NCBI GenBank assembly: GCA_943350395.1
Contig: CALRAD010000004.1
Span: forward strand, 21,327 to 85,326
From: Candidatus Peribacteria bacterium
GTDB lineage: Bacteria; Patescibacteriota; Gracilibacteria; Peribacterales; Peribacteraceae
Length of the DNA stretch: 64,000 nucleotides
Reading direction: 5' to 3'
Shown: in pieces, positions 54,776 through 63,864 of the stretch
How positions within the stretch are numbered: the stretch's first letter is position 1
Layout: each line of letters opens with the position of its first letter
Translations under genes and position numbers: made by a program
The notes under the pieces: model-generated
The model's database searches: none
What the model was told of the DNA's origin: nothing
What the model saw: the letters and a program-made list of their open reading frames with translations, nothing else

Positions 54776-56923
54776 TTATAGCTCAAGCTCTGCAGCCACT
54801 CCTTTCATCGCCTCCAGCGTAATACCGACCATTTCATCGATGCTCATATTGAGGAGCTCCTGACACTTTCCGATTTGCTCTCGACTGACTTGAGCAGCGA
54901 AGGTCTTGTCTTTCAGTTTCTTCGTGACGCTCTTCACTTCCACGTCCGCAATCTTCTTACTCGGTCGGACTTTGGTGACAGCGATGATGAAGCCGGTGAG
55001 TTCGTCGACGCAGTACAGGCACTTTCGGAGCATCGTATTCAGCGGATATTTCTCGCCGTACATCTCTGCGTAGTGCGCTCGAATGTCACCAAGCAATTCT
55101 TCGGGTGCTTTGATCGTCGCAAGCATTTGTTCTAGTGTAGTACCACAGTGTTTTTCGGCATCTTTCTGCAGAGAATCCCAGTCCAAGTCATGCAGAATTC
55201 CTGCCACTTTCCATGTTTGTGCGTCGCCTCCGAATTTTTTTGCAAGCGCTTCCATGGCTGCTCCAGTCGCGATCAGGTGAGCTTTCGTTTGGTCTGCGTG
55301 CGCTTCGATGAGCCCATGCGCGGCAGGCAGGAGATGACCGTAGTCAGCATGCTGAAGAAGATGTGCTGAAGTGCCTTTAGGCAGTTCCATAGTTCCTGAA
55401 GGGGCAGCAGTCTTCTGCTCGATGCTTTTTGCTTTCGAAAGAGGCTTCATGAGTGGGAAGAGAACAACATCACGCAAATTCTCTTGAGCCCTAAGCAGAG
55501 CCACAATTCGATCAATGCCCATCCCCCAACCGGAACATGGCGGACAGCCGTACTCGAGTGCCTCGATGAACTCGTCATCTTTATCATGTGCATCGTTGTC
55601 GCCTTTCTTCTTCGCTTCCGACTGAGAATTGAACCTGCCTGCTTGGTCCACGGGATCGATGAGCTCGCTGTAGGCATTCACGATTTCCCATCCACCGACG
55701 ACGAGCTGGAACCTATCGGTGATCGTTGGATGTTCGTCATTTCTGCGTGCGAGAGGGGAAAGGTCGATCGGGTGCTTGGTGATGAATGTCGGCGAGATGA
55801 TCTTCGGGCGGCTGACTTTCTTATAGAGCTGATCGATAAGGTTTCCGCGACCCAAATTTACAACATCGACTTCCAGTTCGATTTTTTTGTCTTTCATGGC
55901 TTTTCTCAGGGCTCCGGCAGATTCGAAGAGGTCGTAGTCGATGCCACAGTCTTTCAGGATCACCTCCCGCATGCTGAGCTTCGGCCAAGCTCCTCCGAAG
56001 TCCGCTTCGATCAGGGCTCCCTCTCTGTTTGGGATCTTCACTTTCGTTGTGCCGAGCGTCTTCATGAGCAGCGTCGAAAGCATCTTTTCCGTGAACCGCA
56101 TGTTGTCTTCGTAGTCCCAGTACGATGCGTAGTGCTCGCACATGGTGAATTCCTGCAGGTGACTCGGATCCATCCCCTCGTTCCGGAAAACCGGACCCAA
56201 GGCAAACGTTCGGTCGAAGCCGCCGATCAGGCATTCCTTCTGGTGTGTTTCGAGTGCGATTCGAAGATAGACATCGAGATCGAGTGCTTCGTGATGTGTT
56301 GAGAAAGGGGTGGCAAGTGCACCGGATGCGGAATTGACGAGAACCGGGAGATCGACTTCGGTAAAGCCGTTGTCCCAGTAGAACTCGCGCATGGCTTTGA
56401 TGAAGTTGGACCTAAACATGAACCGATCGAACGCTTCCCGGTTACTGGTGAGATCCAAATAGCGTTGTCTGTAGGCCGTTTCCCTGTCGCTGATGCCGTG
56501 CCATTTCTCCGGAGGCTGTCTGAGGGCTTTGCTGAGCATCCACCACTCTTTCACGAGAATCGTCGGCTCGCCTTTCTGTGTCGTAAATCTCTCGCCTGCA
56601 ACCCCGATGATGTCTCCGAGGTCGATCAGTTTCTGCAGAAGCTTGTACTCTTCAAGGCTGAGACCTTCTTCCTCGCCGACCGTAGCCTCGGCGGAGGTTG
56701 GCTTGAAGGCAAGTTGCAGACGTCCTGTGTGATCCTGCAGTGTCGCAAACGTCAGTTTCCCCATCTCGCGAAAGAGCATGACGCGTCCCGCGATCTTTAC
56801 CTTGGTTCCGTCTTTGCCGTCGTGCCCTGCTTGTAGCGTATGTGTACGGTCAAACTTCGCTGCATACGGCAGACGCTTGAGCTCGCGAAGTTTCTCGGCT
56901 TTGGCATGGCGGACTGGATCCAT
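54776..56923 (-). CDS. lysS: Lysyl-tRNA synthetase fused to an HD-domain protein
   Basis: 715 residues; class II LysRS is usually about 500. The N-terminal OB fold (about 40-110, KIAGRVMLFREMGKLTFATL), motif 2 (FRNEGMDPSHLQEFTMCEHY, 246-265) and motif 3 (GWGMGIDRIVALL, 465-477) are intact. After a Pro/Ala linker (about 500-520) comes a separate HD domain (about 521-715): HADYGHLLPAAHGLIEAH, KVAGILHDLDWD (HD at 578-579), and CVDELTGFIIAVTKVRPSKK. Stand-alone versions of that HD protein are common. The fusion may tie tRNA charging to a phosphohydrolase activity (inference). A 17-base palindrome lies just upstream (56944-56960). Confidence 0.94.
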   Translation of the reverse strand: MDPVRHAKAEKLRELKRLPYAAKFDRTHTLQAGHDGKDGTKVKIAGRVMLFREMGKLTFATLQDHTGRLQLAFKPTSAEATVGEEEGLSLEEYKLLQKLIDLGDIIGVAGERFTTQKGEPTILVKEWWMLSKALRQPPEKWHGISDRETAYRQRYLDLTSNREAFDRFMFRSNFIKAMREFYWDNGFTEVDLPVLVNSASGALATPFSTHHEALDLDVYLRIALETHQKECLIGGFDRTFALGPVFRNEGMDPSHLQEFTMCEHYASYWDYEDNMRFTEKMLSTLLMKTLGTTKVKIPNREGALIEADFGGAWPKLSMREVILKDCGIDYDLFESAGALRKAMKDKKIELEVDVVNLGRGNLIDQLYKKVSRPKIISPTFITKHPIDLSPLARRNDEHPTITDRFQLVVGGWEIVNAYSELIDPVDQAGRFNSQSEAKKKGDNDAHDKDDEFIEALEYGCPPCSGWGMGIDRIVALLRAQENLRDVVLFPLMKPLSKAKSIEQKTAAPSGTMELPKGTSAHLLQHADYGHLLPAAHGLIEAHADQTKAHLIATGAAMEALAKKFGGDAQTWKVAGILHDLDWDSLQKDAEKHCGTTLEQMLATIKAPEELLGDIRAHYAEMYGEKYPLNTMLRKCLYCVDELTGFIIAVTKVRPSKKIADVEVKSVTKKLKDKTFAAQVSREQIGKCQELLNMSIDEMVGITLEAMKGVAAELEL

Positions 56924-56943
56924 GCGGATAGCATAGCGAGAAC

Positions 56944-56960
56944 CGTTCCAGTCTGGAACG
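56944..56960. promoter_or_regulatory. Palindrome upstream of the LysRS gene
   Basis: CGTTCCAG-T-CTGGAACG, a perfect odd palindrome 20 bases before the lysS start; a possible operator. Confidence 0.3.
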
Positions 56961-56974
56961 CGATTCTGTTACTG

Positions 56975-59900
56975 CTACAAAGCAAGATCTGTGAGTACTT
57001 CTCGATACTTTGATTTCTCGTATCCGGATCGTACGATGTCCGTGAAGATGGTTTGCGATTCGGCTTCCGGCAGGAATTTCCTTGCTTTCTGACGAGTAGC
57101 TTCGATATTTGAAACCTGTGCAAAGGGCTCTTCCATGCGCTTGATCCAACTTTGATATTCTTCAGGTGTATGAATCTGTTCACCGATCTTGGAAATGAAT
57201 TGGTCGTATTGTCCTTCGAATTCACGCCGAACTTCCTCGCGAATCAGACATGCTTTCACCCTTCTATCCTGCGTTGATTCACCGAGAGCGTATGCTTCGA
57301 TTTGTTCTTCGGCATGCAGAATGTGATGTCTGAGCTGGGTAAGGATTTCCTTTCTGATTCCTTGTTCTGCCGTCTCCATCATCGCTTTTTGTTCATTCGG
57401 ATAGTCAGTTCCCATGTTTTTTGCGAGTAGGGAACCCATGCTTTGCTGCGCCAAAGTGCGTGGAATTTTTATGTCATTTCGATAGGCGTTGAGAACATTC
57501 CTGATCTCGATTTTTGCTTCTGCGGTAGGTTCACCTGCGAATCTGAATGCCGAAAGATCCAATATTCTCTCTGCTCCACTTGCGTCCTTGTACTTCAGTT
57601 CGGGCTTCTGTCCTTTTGAAACAAGATTACGATAGACCGACCGTACTTCGGCGTAATCATCGGCTTGCGCCAGTTCTTGGGGTTTTGCCGAAGAAAATCC
57701 TTCACCGGTGATGCTGACGTGTTCGATGAAACGTTTCTTGTCTGCGACAGCTTCGTTGAATCTTTGTTTGACGATATTTTTGATGATCAGATCGCTCTGT
57801 TGCTTTCGCTCTTCTTTCGACACATTTGTTCGTTCTTTGAAAAATTCCTCGAGTTCTCTTTCAGCGAGTTCGGTGTCCGCTTCCGTCCACGGAGCCTGTG
57901 TGTATTTCATGAAGTAAGCGCCGTACATTTTCTCGCGCATCGGGCGATTGATGTTTCTTTCCGTTTCATCGAATTTCTTTTGATAGCGTTCGGGTGTTCC
58001 CACGATGAGTGATTGCACCATCGTATCGCCATTTGCGGCGGCTGTTCCTGTTGTGCGTTCGGTCATCTTCTTTCTAATTTCGCCGAGGAGTTTTGCTCCG
58101 CTTATTTGAGCATATTCCTGTTCTGACTTTTTCCATTCGGCAACGGATTCCTTGATTGCCTCTCTATAGAACGATGCGGCTACAATGGGTGCGACAAGAA
58201 CTGCTCCCGTAGCAAGACCGGATGCTGTCGCTCCGAGGACTCCGCCGGAAACCGTGCCTGGTAACGTGAGGATTGCTCCATTTCCGAAGCCCAATGCGCC
58301 TGCTGTTTCCGCTCCCGCCCAAAGAAGTCCTCCGGCTCCGGCTCCCAGAAGTGAGGAACGTTCACTCTTGAGGTCTGCGACTTTTTGCAGATCGCCTTTT
58401 GCCGTTGCCTTCGCGATCTCAACTTCGTTTGCTCTGATGAGGTACACATCGATTGCGGTGCCGATGAAGGGCAGCCCCTTCATTGCGACTTTTCCGGCAG
58501 TCCATTTTTTCGCGAAGTCCAAACCATGCAACAGCGCTTTTGCTTCGGCATCACCGGCTTCGGCTGCAACCTGAATCGCTTTCGTGTTTTCAGTTGCGAG
58601 CCTTGCGACTTCTGCTGTATTTCCGGTTTTTCTTGCGGCATCGATTTCGCGTTGAAGACTGCCGAAATCTTTTGCTTCTTTTGCCGCTTCCGCAGTTGCA
58701 GTACTTGTTCCTTTGCTCGTTGCGACTTCGCTCGTGACAGGCACTCCTTCGGAGGCAGGTTTTGCTGTCGTCTTTGCATCTGAGACGACTTCAGCACCAT
58801 TCGCAGCTGCTATTTTTCCATCGGGTGCTTGTGCTCCGCTTTTTGGAGCTTCTTTGCTCACGCTTGCTGCGTCTTCAGCAGCTTTTGCAGTATTAGAAGC
58901 AGTATCTGTTGCTTGCACTGCTTTTCTTGTTTCTGCGGTTTTAGCAGCTAACTCATTTGCCTTTGTAATTTCTTCCATTGCGACTTTGATATCAGTTTTT
59001 GAAACGCCAGCTTTCAATAGTTCTGTTTCTTCAATGCCAGCATCGAGTAATTCTTTCGGTAATACTCCAGCTTCTAACATGCGTTTTGGCTGTATTCCTG
59101 TCTGAAAAATTTCTTGTACGGTCATGCCGTCCGCTCTCATTTGTTTGACATCAGCGAAGGTAGTTTTGAAACTTTCAAGAACACCTTCCAGTCCCTGTTT
59201 TTCACCTTCAACCGCAGAGAGCCACTGTCCCGTCAGTAATTTTTTAGTTGTTGCCTCAATTCCACGTAATCGCACTTTTTCTAGTCGCATTTTCATTCTT
59301 TCCAAAATGTCGCTTTTGAGTGCTTCAAACGATACGCCTTCAGGATCAGCACATCGAAGCGCCTTTGCTATTGGTCTTAATCTTTCAATATTCTTTGTTG
59401 TTTCGATAACACTGATCCACCGTGGATCAATACCGGCTTTTGCACACGCAATTGTCATGAGCCTTCCACCTCGTCCGCTTGCGCGGAATGCAACAACGTC
59501 TCTCCATGTTCCAAAAATTCTCTTTCCCCAATAAATCTGCGATACGCCAGGTGTTAATCGGGTCGCAACAAATCTAACCTTCATCAAAGCTTTTCCTGGG
59601 ATTGTCGAAGCCTGTGGGAGGATTTCTCCTCCACCGATTGCAAATTGCTTGAGCTTACTGCAGAGTTCAGCACTGACTGAAAAAACAGCAGAGCTTATGA
59701 TGCCATTCGAGATACTTGCGATAAATTGACCCCCGTTTTCATCACCTTGAGCAAAATCCAGAACATGCCCTGCAGTATCGAGTGGGATTTTCCAAAATTG
59801 TGGAATTTGTTCTGTTGGGTCAATGACGATCAGGAAGCTTCCAACGACTGTGGCAAGGATTTTATCATCAACCCATTTCTCCCCTTTTTCTTTTGCATCA

Positions 59901-61858
59901 TTGCCCATTCTTCGCATCTCATCGAGAAGATCTCGCGCGAGGAGAGTGGGAGTGTCTTGTTCTTGTCGGAGCATCTTTGAAACATTTTCCACTGTTTCTC
60001 TATCGGAGATTGCCGGATCAACACAGAGATCATTCGGTCGTTCCATATCTTTCCCTTGCCATTTTGCAATGTTGCCTCGCACTTCCAGAGTGATGTTGAT
60101 TTCTTCTACTGAGAGAGCTTCTTTTAATGCTTGCAGCAGTTCTACGGAGGTATCTTTTTCCTTTGAATCGGTGCAGCGAGAACGAATGAACGTTATTTCC
60201 AGTTCTTCAAGAATTTCCATCGCAGCCATGCATTTTTCGCCAGTGCCATTGTCTCGGTCTTTTGTTGTTCGACTTGCTTCACTGAGTCGCTCGTCGAGTG
60301 TTTGCCAAAGCACTCTAAACCCTTTCATGTTGTTTTTTGCGATCAGTTCTTCGCGTGATAGCAACGCTGCCTCTGGGGCTGTTTCGAGGATGAGGTCCAT
60401 GAGAGATTTGATTTGTTTTTTCACCCACGGCCCGATGCTATCTTCCATCACCCAATTTTTTATCTGGGGTTGCAATGCTGCAAGTACAGGTTCATCTGCC
60501 TTTTTACCCTTTTCATTGATTGCGAGAGGCTGATCTCCGGCACACGCGAGATACAGTTGATGCAAATTTTCGGGAAGCCGTACCTTTTCCCCCACTTTTT
60601 TTGCAGCAAGGTATGTTCCGCCGAATGCGAGAAGAGAGATCAGCGGATGTTTTATGACACTTTTTATGCCCCACTGTGTCACTGTAGCTACAATACTTGC
60701 TGCTCTTGTAGTAACGCTTAGCCCACTACTCAAGATGGATTTGAGAATTCCGATTTTTGCAAAGACTACTCCTGTCAGGAACAGGGTTCCTTCGTGAGAT
60801 TCGAGCCAATGACCAAACGCTTTGAGTGCATCTTCAATTTCATTTTCATAGTTCTTGAGCGCTTCTTTTGCGGGGAGATAATGGACACCACTGCCCACTT
60901 CTATTTCTTGACCATCATGTTCCGAAGCCATGTCTGCCATAAATTGTTCAAGTTGCACGCTTTTTTCTGCCCCTTCAAGATCAAGCTGCTTTGCGATTTC
61001 ATTCTTTGCAGCCTTCCCTTTTGCCTGATAAAGATTTTCTGCTTTTTCGTAATTTTCTTTTTTGACTCCATACTTTTCCCATTTTCCTTCTCCAAGTGGA
61101 TGGAGAATTTTTTCTTTCCCCTTTTCCACAAAGGGCGCGACCCTCTTTTCGAATGCTTCATACTTCTCCTGCATCGCCGCAAAAGCTTTCGTATAGGGAT
61201 CGAACTTCAGAAGCATTTTGTGTGCGGCGTAGAGTGCTGTCGCACCGAGACCGACAACCGGAATCCAGGAGAGGAATGTGAGGACTCTATTTTTCTGCGG
61301 CACTGCTGCCACAGGAACTGCCGGTATTTCTGAATTTGGTTTTGGTTGCCTCCACTTCTTCCAGGCGAGGTACAAGAGTCCTACTGCTCCGAGTGTTGCG
61401 GTTGAAGCGACTGAAATTTGTCTTCCGTTCCACGTGCTCGGATCGATGGAATCGGGAATCCAAGCTTTGTCTGTTGCATCGTCTTTCTTGCCTGCCTCAG
61501 TCTTTTCTTTATCTTTTCCGGTTTCAGACCTGCTCTTTGCAACCTCCTGTTTCAGTGCCTCCCTCTGCCTATTCGTTTCATTCAGAATGAGCGTGCGAAG
61601 ATCAATCGTTTCCACCATCTTCTTCACATTCTCAGGCAGACCGATTTGTTCCACAGTCGTCTGGTTCAAACTTTCAAGCTGCTGCTTGCTGAGTTTCCTG
61701 AGCTCCGTCTCCGCTGCCAGTTTTTTCTGTACACCCTGATCGACGGTTGCTTCGACTGTCTGTGTGAGAGACAGAAGATACACACGAGCCTCTTCACGAC
61801 TGAATGGTTTCTCGGATGGTCGAGTGGGTTCTTTTTCGATTTTTGCGGAAGCATCCAT
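56975..61858 (-). CDS. Giant (1627 aa) coiled-coil and glycine-zipper protein, unknown function
   Basis: No signal peptide (Lys/Glu-rich start MDASAKIEKEPTRP). Hydrophobic segments at about 148-166, 192-216 and 358-420, and a long Gly/Ala-rich stretch near 1190-1260 (LLGAGAGGLLWAGAETAGAL, VSGGVLGATASGLATGAVLV). Between them are long charged helices. A short repeated pattern occurs near 920-960 (MLEAGVLPKELLDAGI, LLKAGVSK), and an Ala/Lys/Thr-rich disordered stretch near 970-1100. No enzymatic motif recognised. Same strand as two other glycine-zipper genes upstream. Candidate lineage-specific membrane-associated machine or toxin-like protein; function unknown. Confidence 0.75.
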   Translation of the reverse strand: MDASAKIEKEPTRPSEKPFSREEARVYLLSLTQTVEATVDQGVQKKLAAETELRKLSKQQLESLNQTTVEQIGLPENVKKMVETIDLRTLILNETNRQREALKQEVAKSRSETGKDKEKTEAGKKDDATDKAWIPDSIDPSTWNGRQISVASTATLGAVGLLYLAWKKWRQPKPNSEIPAVPVAAVPQKNRVLTFLSWIPVVGLGATALYAAHKMLLKFDPYTKAFAAMQEKYEAFEKRVAPFVEKGKEKILHPLGEGKWEKYGVKKENYEKAENLYQAKGKAAKNEIAKQLDLEGAEKSVQLEQFMADMASEHDGQEIEVGSGVHYLPAKEALKNYENEIEDALKAFGHWLESHEGTLFLTGVVFAKIGILKSILSSGLSVTTRAASIVATVTQWGIKSVIKHPLISLLAFGGTYLAAKKVGEKVRLPENLHQLYLACAGDQPLAINEKGKKADEPVLAALQPQIKNWVMEDSIGPWVKKQIKSLMDLILETAPEAALLSREELIAKNNMKGFRVLWQTLDERLSEASRTTKDRDNGTGEKCMAAMEILEELEITFIRSRCTDSKEKDTSVELLQALKEALSVEEINITLEVRGNIAKWQGKDMERPNDLCVDPAISDRETVENVSKMLRQEQDTPTLLARDLLDEMRRMGNDAKEKGEKWVDDKILATVVGSFLIVIDPTEQIPQFWKIPLDTAGHVLDFAQGDENGGQFIASISNGIISSAVFSVSAELCSKLKQFAIGGGEILPQASTIPGKALMKVRFVATRLTPGVSQIYWGKRIFGTWRDVVAFRASGRGGRLMTIACAKAGIDPRWISVIETTKNIERLRPIAKALRCADPEGVSFEALKSDILERMKMRLEKVRLRGIEATTKKLLTGQWLSAVEGEKQGLEGVLESFKTTFADVKQMRADGMTVQEIFQTGIQPKRMLEAGVLPKELLDAGIEETELLKAGVSKTDIKVAMEEITKANELAAKTAETRKAVQATDTASNTAKAAEDAASVSKEAPKSGAQAPDGKIAAANGAEVVSDAKTTAKPASEGVPVTSEVATSKGTSTATAEAAKEAKDFGSLQREIDAARKTGNTAEVARLATENTKAIQVAAEAGDAEAKALLHGLDFAKKWTAGKVAMKGLPFIGTAIDVYLIRANEVEIAKATAKGDLQKVADLKSERSSLLGAGAGGLLWAGAETAGALGFGNGAILTLPGTVSGGVLGATASGLATGAVLVAPIVAASFYREAIKESVAEWKKSEQEYAQISGAKLLGEIRKKMTERTTGTAAANGDTMVQSLIVGTPERYQKKFDETERNINRPMREKMYGAYFMKYTQAPWTEADTELAERELEEFFKERTNVSKEERKQQSDLIIKNIVKQRFNEAVADKKRFIEHVSITGEGFSSAKPQELAQADDYAEVRSVYRNLVSKGQKPELKYKDASGAERILDLSAFRFAGEPTAEAKIEIRNVLNAYRNDIKIPRTLAQQSMGSLLAKNMGTDYPNEQKAMMETAEQGIRKEILTQLRHHILHAEEQIEAYALGESTQDRRVKACLIREEVRREFEGQYDQFISKIGEQIHTPEEYQSWIKRMEEPFAQVSNIEATRQKARKFLPEAESQTIFTDIVRSGYEKSKYREVLTDLAL

Positions 61859-61869
61859 ACTTTTTTGGG

Positions 61870-62142
61870 TTAGATGGCTTGAGAAACATTCTTTGCCGCT
61901 GCTCCGCGCATGCCTTGAAAAACGCCTTTTGCAGCCGCGATCGTTGCTTTTCCTGTTGTTTTGATCAGCGCGCCCGCTCCGATGCCGAGGAGTTCGGCTC
62001 CGACACTTACAGCATTTCCTGCGATGTCGAGACCCCTCACGGAGAGGTCCATTATTTTGCCCCGCACGGAGTTTTGGGTGCTCGCGATCTCGGGATTCAG
62101 ACTGATGCCAGTTTCCGATTTCGCCTCAGGATTTTTGGGCAT
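61870..62142 (-). CDS. Small glycine-zipper protein
   Basis: 90 residues from ATG 62142 (MPKNPEAKSETG). The C-terminal half (about 35-75) is an amphipathic Gly/Ala-rich segment (GLDIAGNAVSVGAELLGIGA) as in membrane-active peptides. Eleven bases separate its stop from the start of the giant gene, so they are almost certainly co-transcribed. Confidence 0.65.
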   Translation of the reverse strand: MPKNPEAKSETGISLNPEIASTQNSVRGKIMDLSVRGLDIAGNAVSVGAELLGIGAGALIKTTGKATIAAAKGVFQGMRGAAAKNVSQAI

Positions 62143-62168
62143 GTTTTTTTGTGTGAAGAAATCCAACT

Positions 62169-62197
62169 ATTATACCTCAAAAACAACTTTTACTCAA
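62169..62197 (-). promoter_or_regulatory. Promoter of the glycine-zipper/giant-protein operon
   Basis: Minus strand: -35 TTGAGT (62197-62192), 17 bases, -10 TATAAT (62174-62169), about 26 bases before the start codon at 62142. Confidence 0.7.
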
Positions 62198-62260
62198 TCA
62201 GAAATGATGTCAGAGAAGCCTCCTCATCGCGTCTTAAAGGCACCTTTCCCCTCTAGTACC

Positions 62261-62473
62261 ATGCACCGCCTCATCACCCTTTCGGTTGCCTCCTTTGCCG
62301 CCGTCGCTTCCATTGGCAGTGTTCTTGCTGCATCGTCTCCTTCTCGTCCCAGCTCCAACACCTGTCGCCCAATTGTCTGTGCGAACGGTCGAACGTATCC
62401 GACCTGCACTTCGCAGGGCTATCCCATCAACTACTTTGCAGACCCTTGCCGCTACAACGGCGGACGGAGGTAG
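62261..62473 (+). CDS. Small secreted cysteine-rich protein, Kazal-like
   Basis: 70 residues: signal peptide (MHRLITLSVASFAAVASIGS VLA), then a Ser/Pro-rich stretch and four cysteines in TCRPIVCANGRTYPTCTSQG and YFADPC. CANGRTYPT resembles the conserved CGSDGKTYSN segment of Kazal protease inhibitors, though with fewer cysteines. It is encoded opposite to the surrounding genes and sits between the two glycine-zipper transcription units. C/T-rich leader (CCCCTCTAGTACC). Confidence 0.6.
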   Translation: MHRLITLSVASFAAVASIGSVLAASSPSRPSSNTCRPIVCANGRTYPTCTSQGYPINYFADPCRYNGGRR

Positions 62474-62478
62474 ACAAG

Positions 62479-63792
62479 CTACCCCTCTTTCCGTGCATCA
62501 TCGATCACTTTGGTATGTACTTTTTCTTCTAGATTCGCAAACGATAACTTTTCGGAAAGTCCATGAAGCGGCCTCAGTGCCGTCTTGCCGATGGAGAACC
62601 CTGCGGTCGCTGCAGAGAATGCTTTCACGACAGTGCCGCTGGTTTGCACGGCTGTTCCTGCCACCTGTGTTCCCTTGATTGCCGCACCCACTCCCCACGT
62701 TGCCGCCATAAGAGCGAGATCGAAGCTGACGGCGCCTGCGACGGAGGCGAGCAGTATGAGTGCTTCCTTGTGATTCATGCCTACTTGGAAAGCAGTCTTT
62801 GCGAAATCGCACATGATGGGTGCTGTTTTTGCGAAAGCATTACTTGGATTTACTTCCTTGAGACCTGTGATAGCACCCTGCATGTAACCCTCCTGCTTCT
62901 TCGGCTGAAGCTTATTCATCCTCACGATTGGCGTGATGCTCTGTGCCATCCTCTGTTTTGCTTCGTCGTTGAACGGAGTTCTTACCCAGTCCCATGCGAA
63001 ATTCCCCGTCTGCTTCGCGCGATTCCAGAATGAACGTGTGAAACTCTGTTTCGCAAACTCGCGTACTTTTTTTTCGAGAACAGGCAGGATGTTTTTCTCG
63101 GTTTGTGTCATAAGATTTTTCGCAAGACTGCGGATGATCTGTTGCGTGCGCTCGTCGACTTTCACGAGAGATTTGAGTCCGAGGTATTTCTCAGCGACAT
63201 ACTGCTTCGCATGCGTCAGTGCCAGAGCCTCGTCTCCCTGTACAAACGCAAGACAGATCTTCATCTGGGTGGCCAGGAGATCGATTTTATACGTGTCGCG
63301 GATGCGTTCGATTCTCTTTGTTTGGTAGACTTTCTCGCGCTCTTTTCTCTGTTCTTTCGGTGTGTTATCCAGGACGAATTTCTGGATGAGATTTTCGACG
63401 AATGTTTCCGTGTGATCGAGAATTGTCTGCAGGAGTTCTTGCCGTTTCTCTTTCGTGTTCGCTTTCTGATAGCGGTTGATATCTTCCTCAAGAGCCTTGC
63501 TGTCATTGACCAGGAGATTACGGAGCTCAAGTGTGTATTCGTAGGGTCCCGAGGGAATTCCAGCTCGCTCCAGAAGTCCGTTCATGATCTGCTCTCTGCG
63601 TTCGGATGGCACAAATGAGAGTGCTGTCATCGCATACGAAACGGTTTGCAATTTTTGACGCATGCCGAATTCTTTCTTTGGTTCAATCTGTGCACGGTTT
63701 TGCTTTTCAGGTTTTGCTTTTTCACTGACAGTATCGATTCCCTTTTCGGGAATCTCCTGCTGATCCGGTCGTGAATTTTGTGTTTCTGGCAT
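62479..63792 (-). CDS. 437-aa coiled-coil protein with glycine-zipper C-terminus
   Basis: From ATG 63792 (MPETQNSRPDQQEIPEKG); the frame runs open further upstream but there it encodes a transposase-like fragment and a promoter. Residues about 45-300 are charged helices (KKEFGMRQKLQTVSYAMTAL, ERREQIMNGLLERAGIPSGP). The C-terminal ~100 residues hold Gly/Ala-rich hydrophobic segments (LILLASVAGAVSFDLALMAA, WGVGAAIKGTQVAGTAVQTS). The composition resembles the giant protein and the 90-aa protein, suggesting one system. No known family. Confidence 0.7.
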   Translation of the reverse strand: MPETQNSRPDQQEIPEKGIDTVSEKAKPEKQNRAQIEPKKEFGMRQKLQTVSYAMTALSFVPSERREQIMNGLLERAGIPSGPYEYTLELRNLLVNDSKALEEDINRYQKANTKEKRQELLQTILDHTETFVENLIQKFVLDNTPKEQRKEREKVYQTKRIERIRDTYKIDLLATQMKICLAFVQGDEALALTHAKQYVAEKYLGLKSLVKVDERTQQIIRSLAKNLMTQTEKNILPVLEKKVREFAKQSFTRSFWNRAKQTGNFAWDWVRTPFNDEAKQRMAQSITPIVRMNKLQPKKQEGYMQGAITGLKEVNPSNAFAKTAPIMCDFAKTAFQVGMNHKEALILLASVAGAVSFDLALMAATWGVGAAIKGTQVAGTAVQTSGTVVKAFSAATAGFSIGKTALRPLHGLSEKLSFANLEEKVHTKVIDDARKEG

Positions 63793-63820
63793 GTTGCTGC
63801 GACAGATCTCTATTGATGAT

Positions 63821-63850
63821 ATTATATCATATTTATATATATATTTGCAA
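63821..63850 (-). promoter_or_regulatory. Promoter of the 62479-63792 gene
   Basis: Minus strand: -35 TTGCAA (63850-63845), 18 bases, -10 TATAAT (63826-63821) in an AT-rich tract. Confidence 0.6.
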
Positions 63851-63864
63851 ATATTGTTAGGTTG

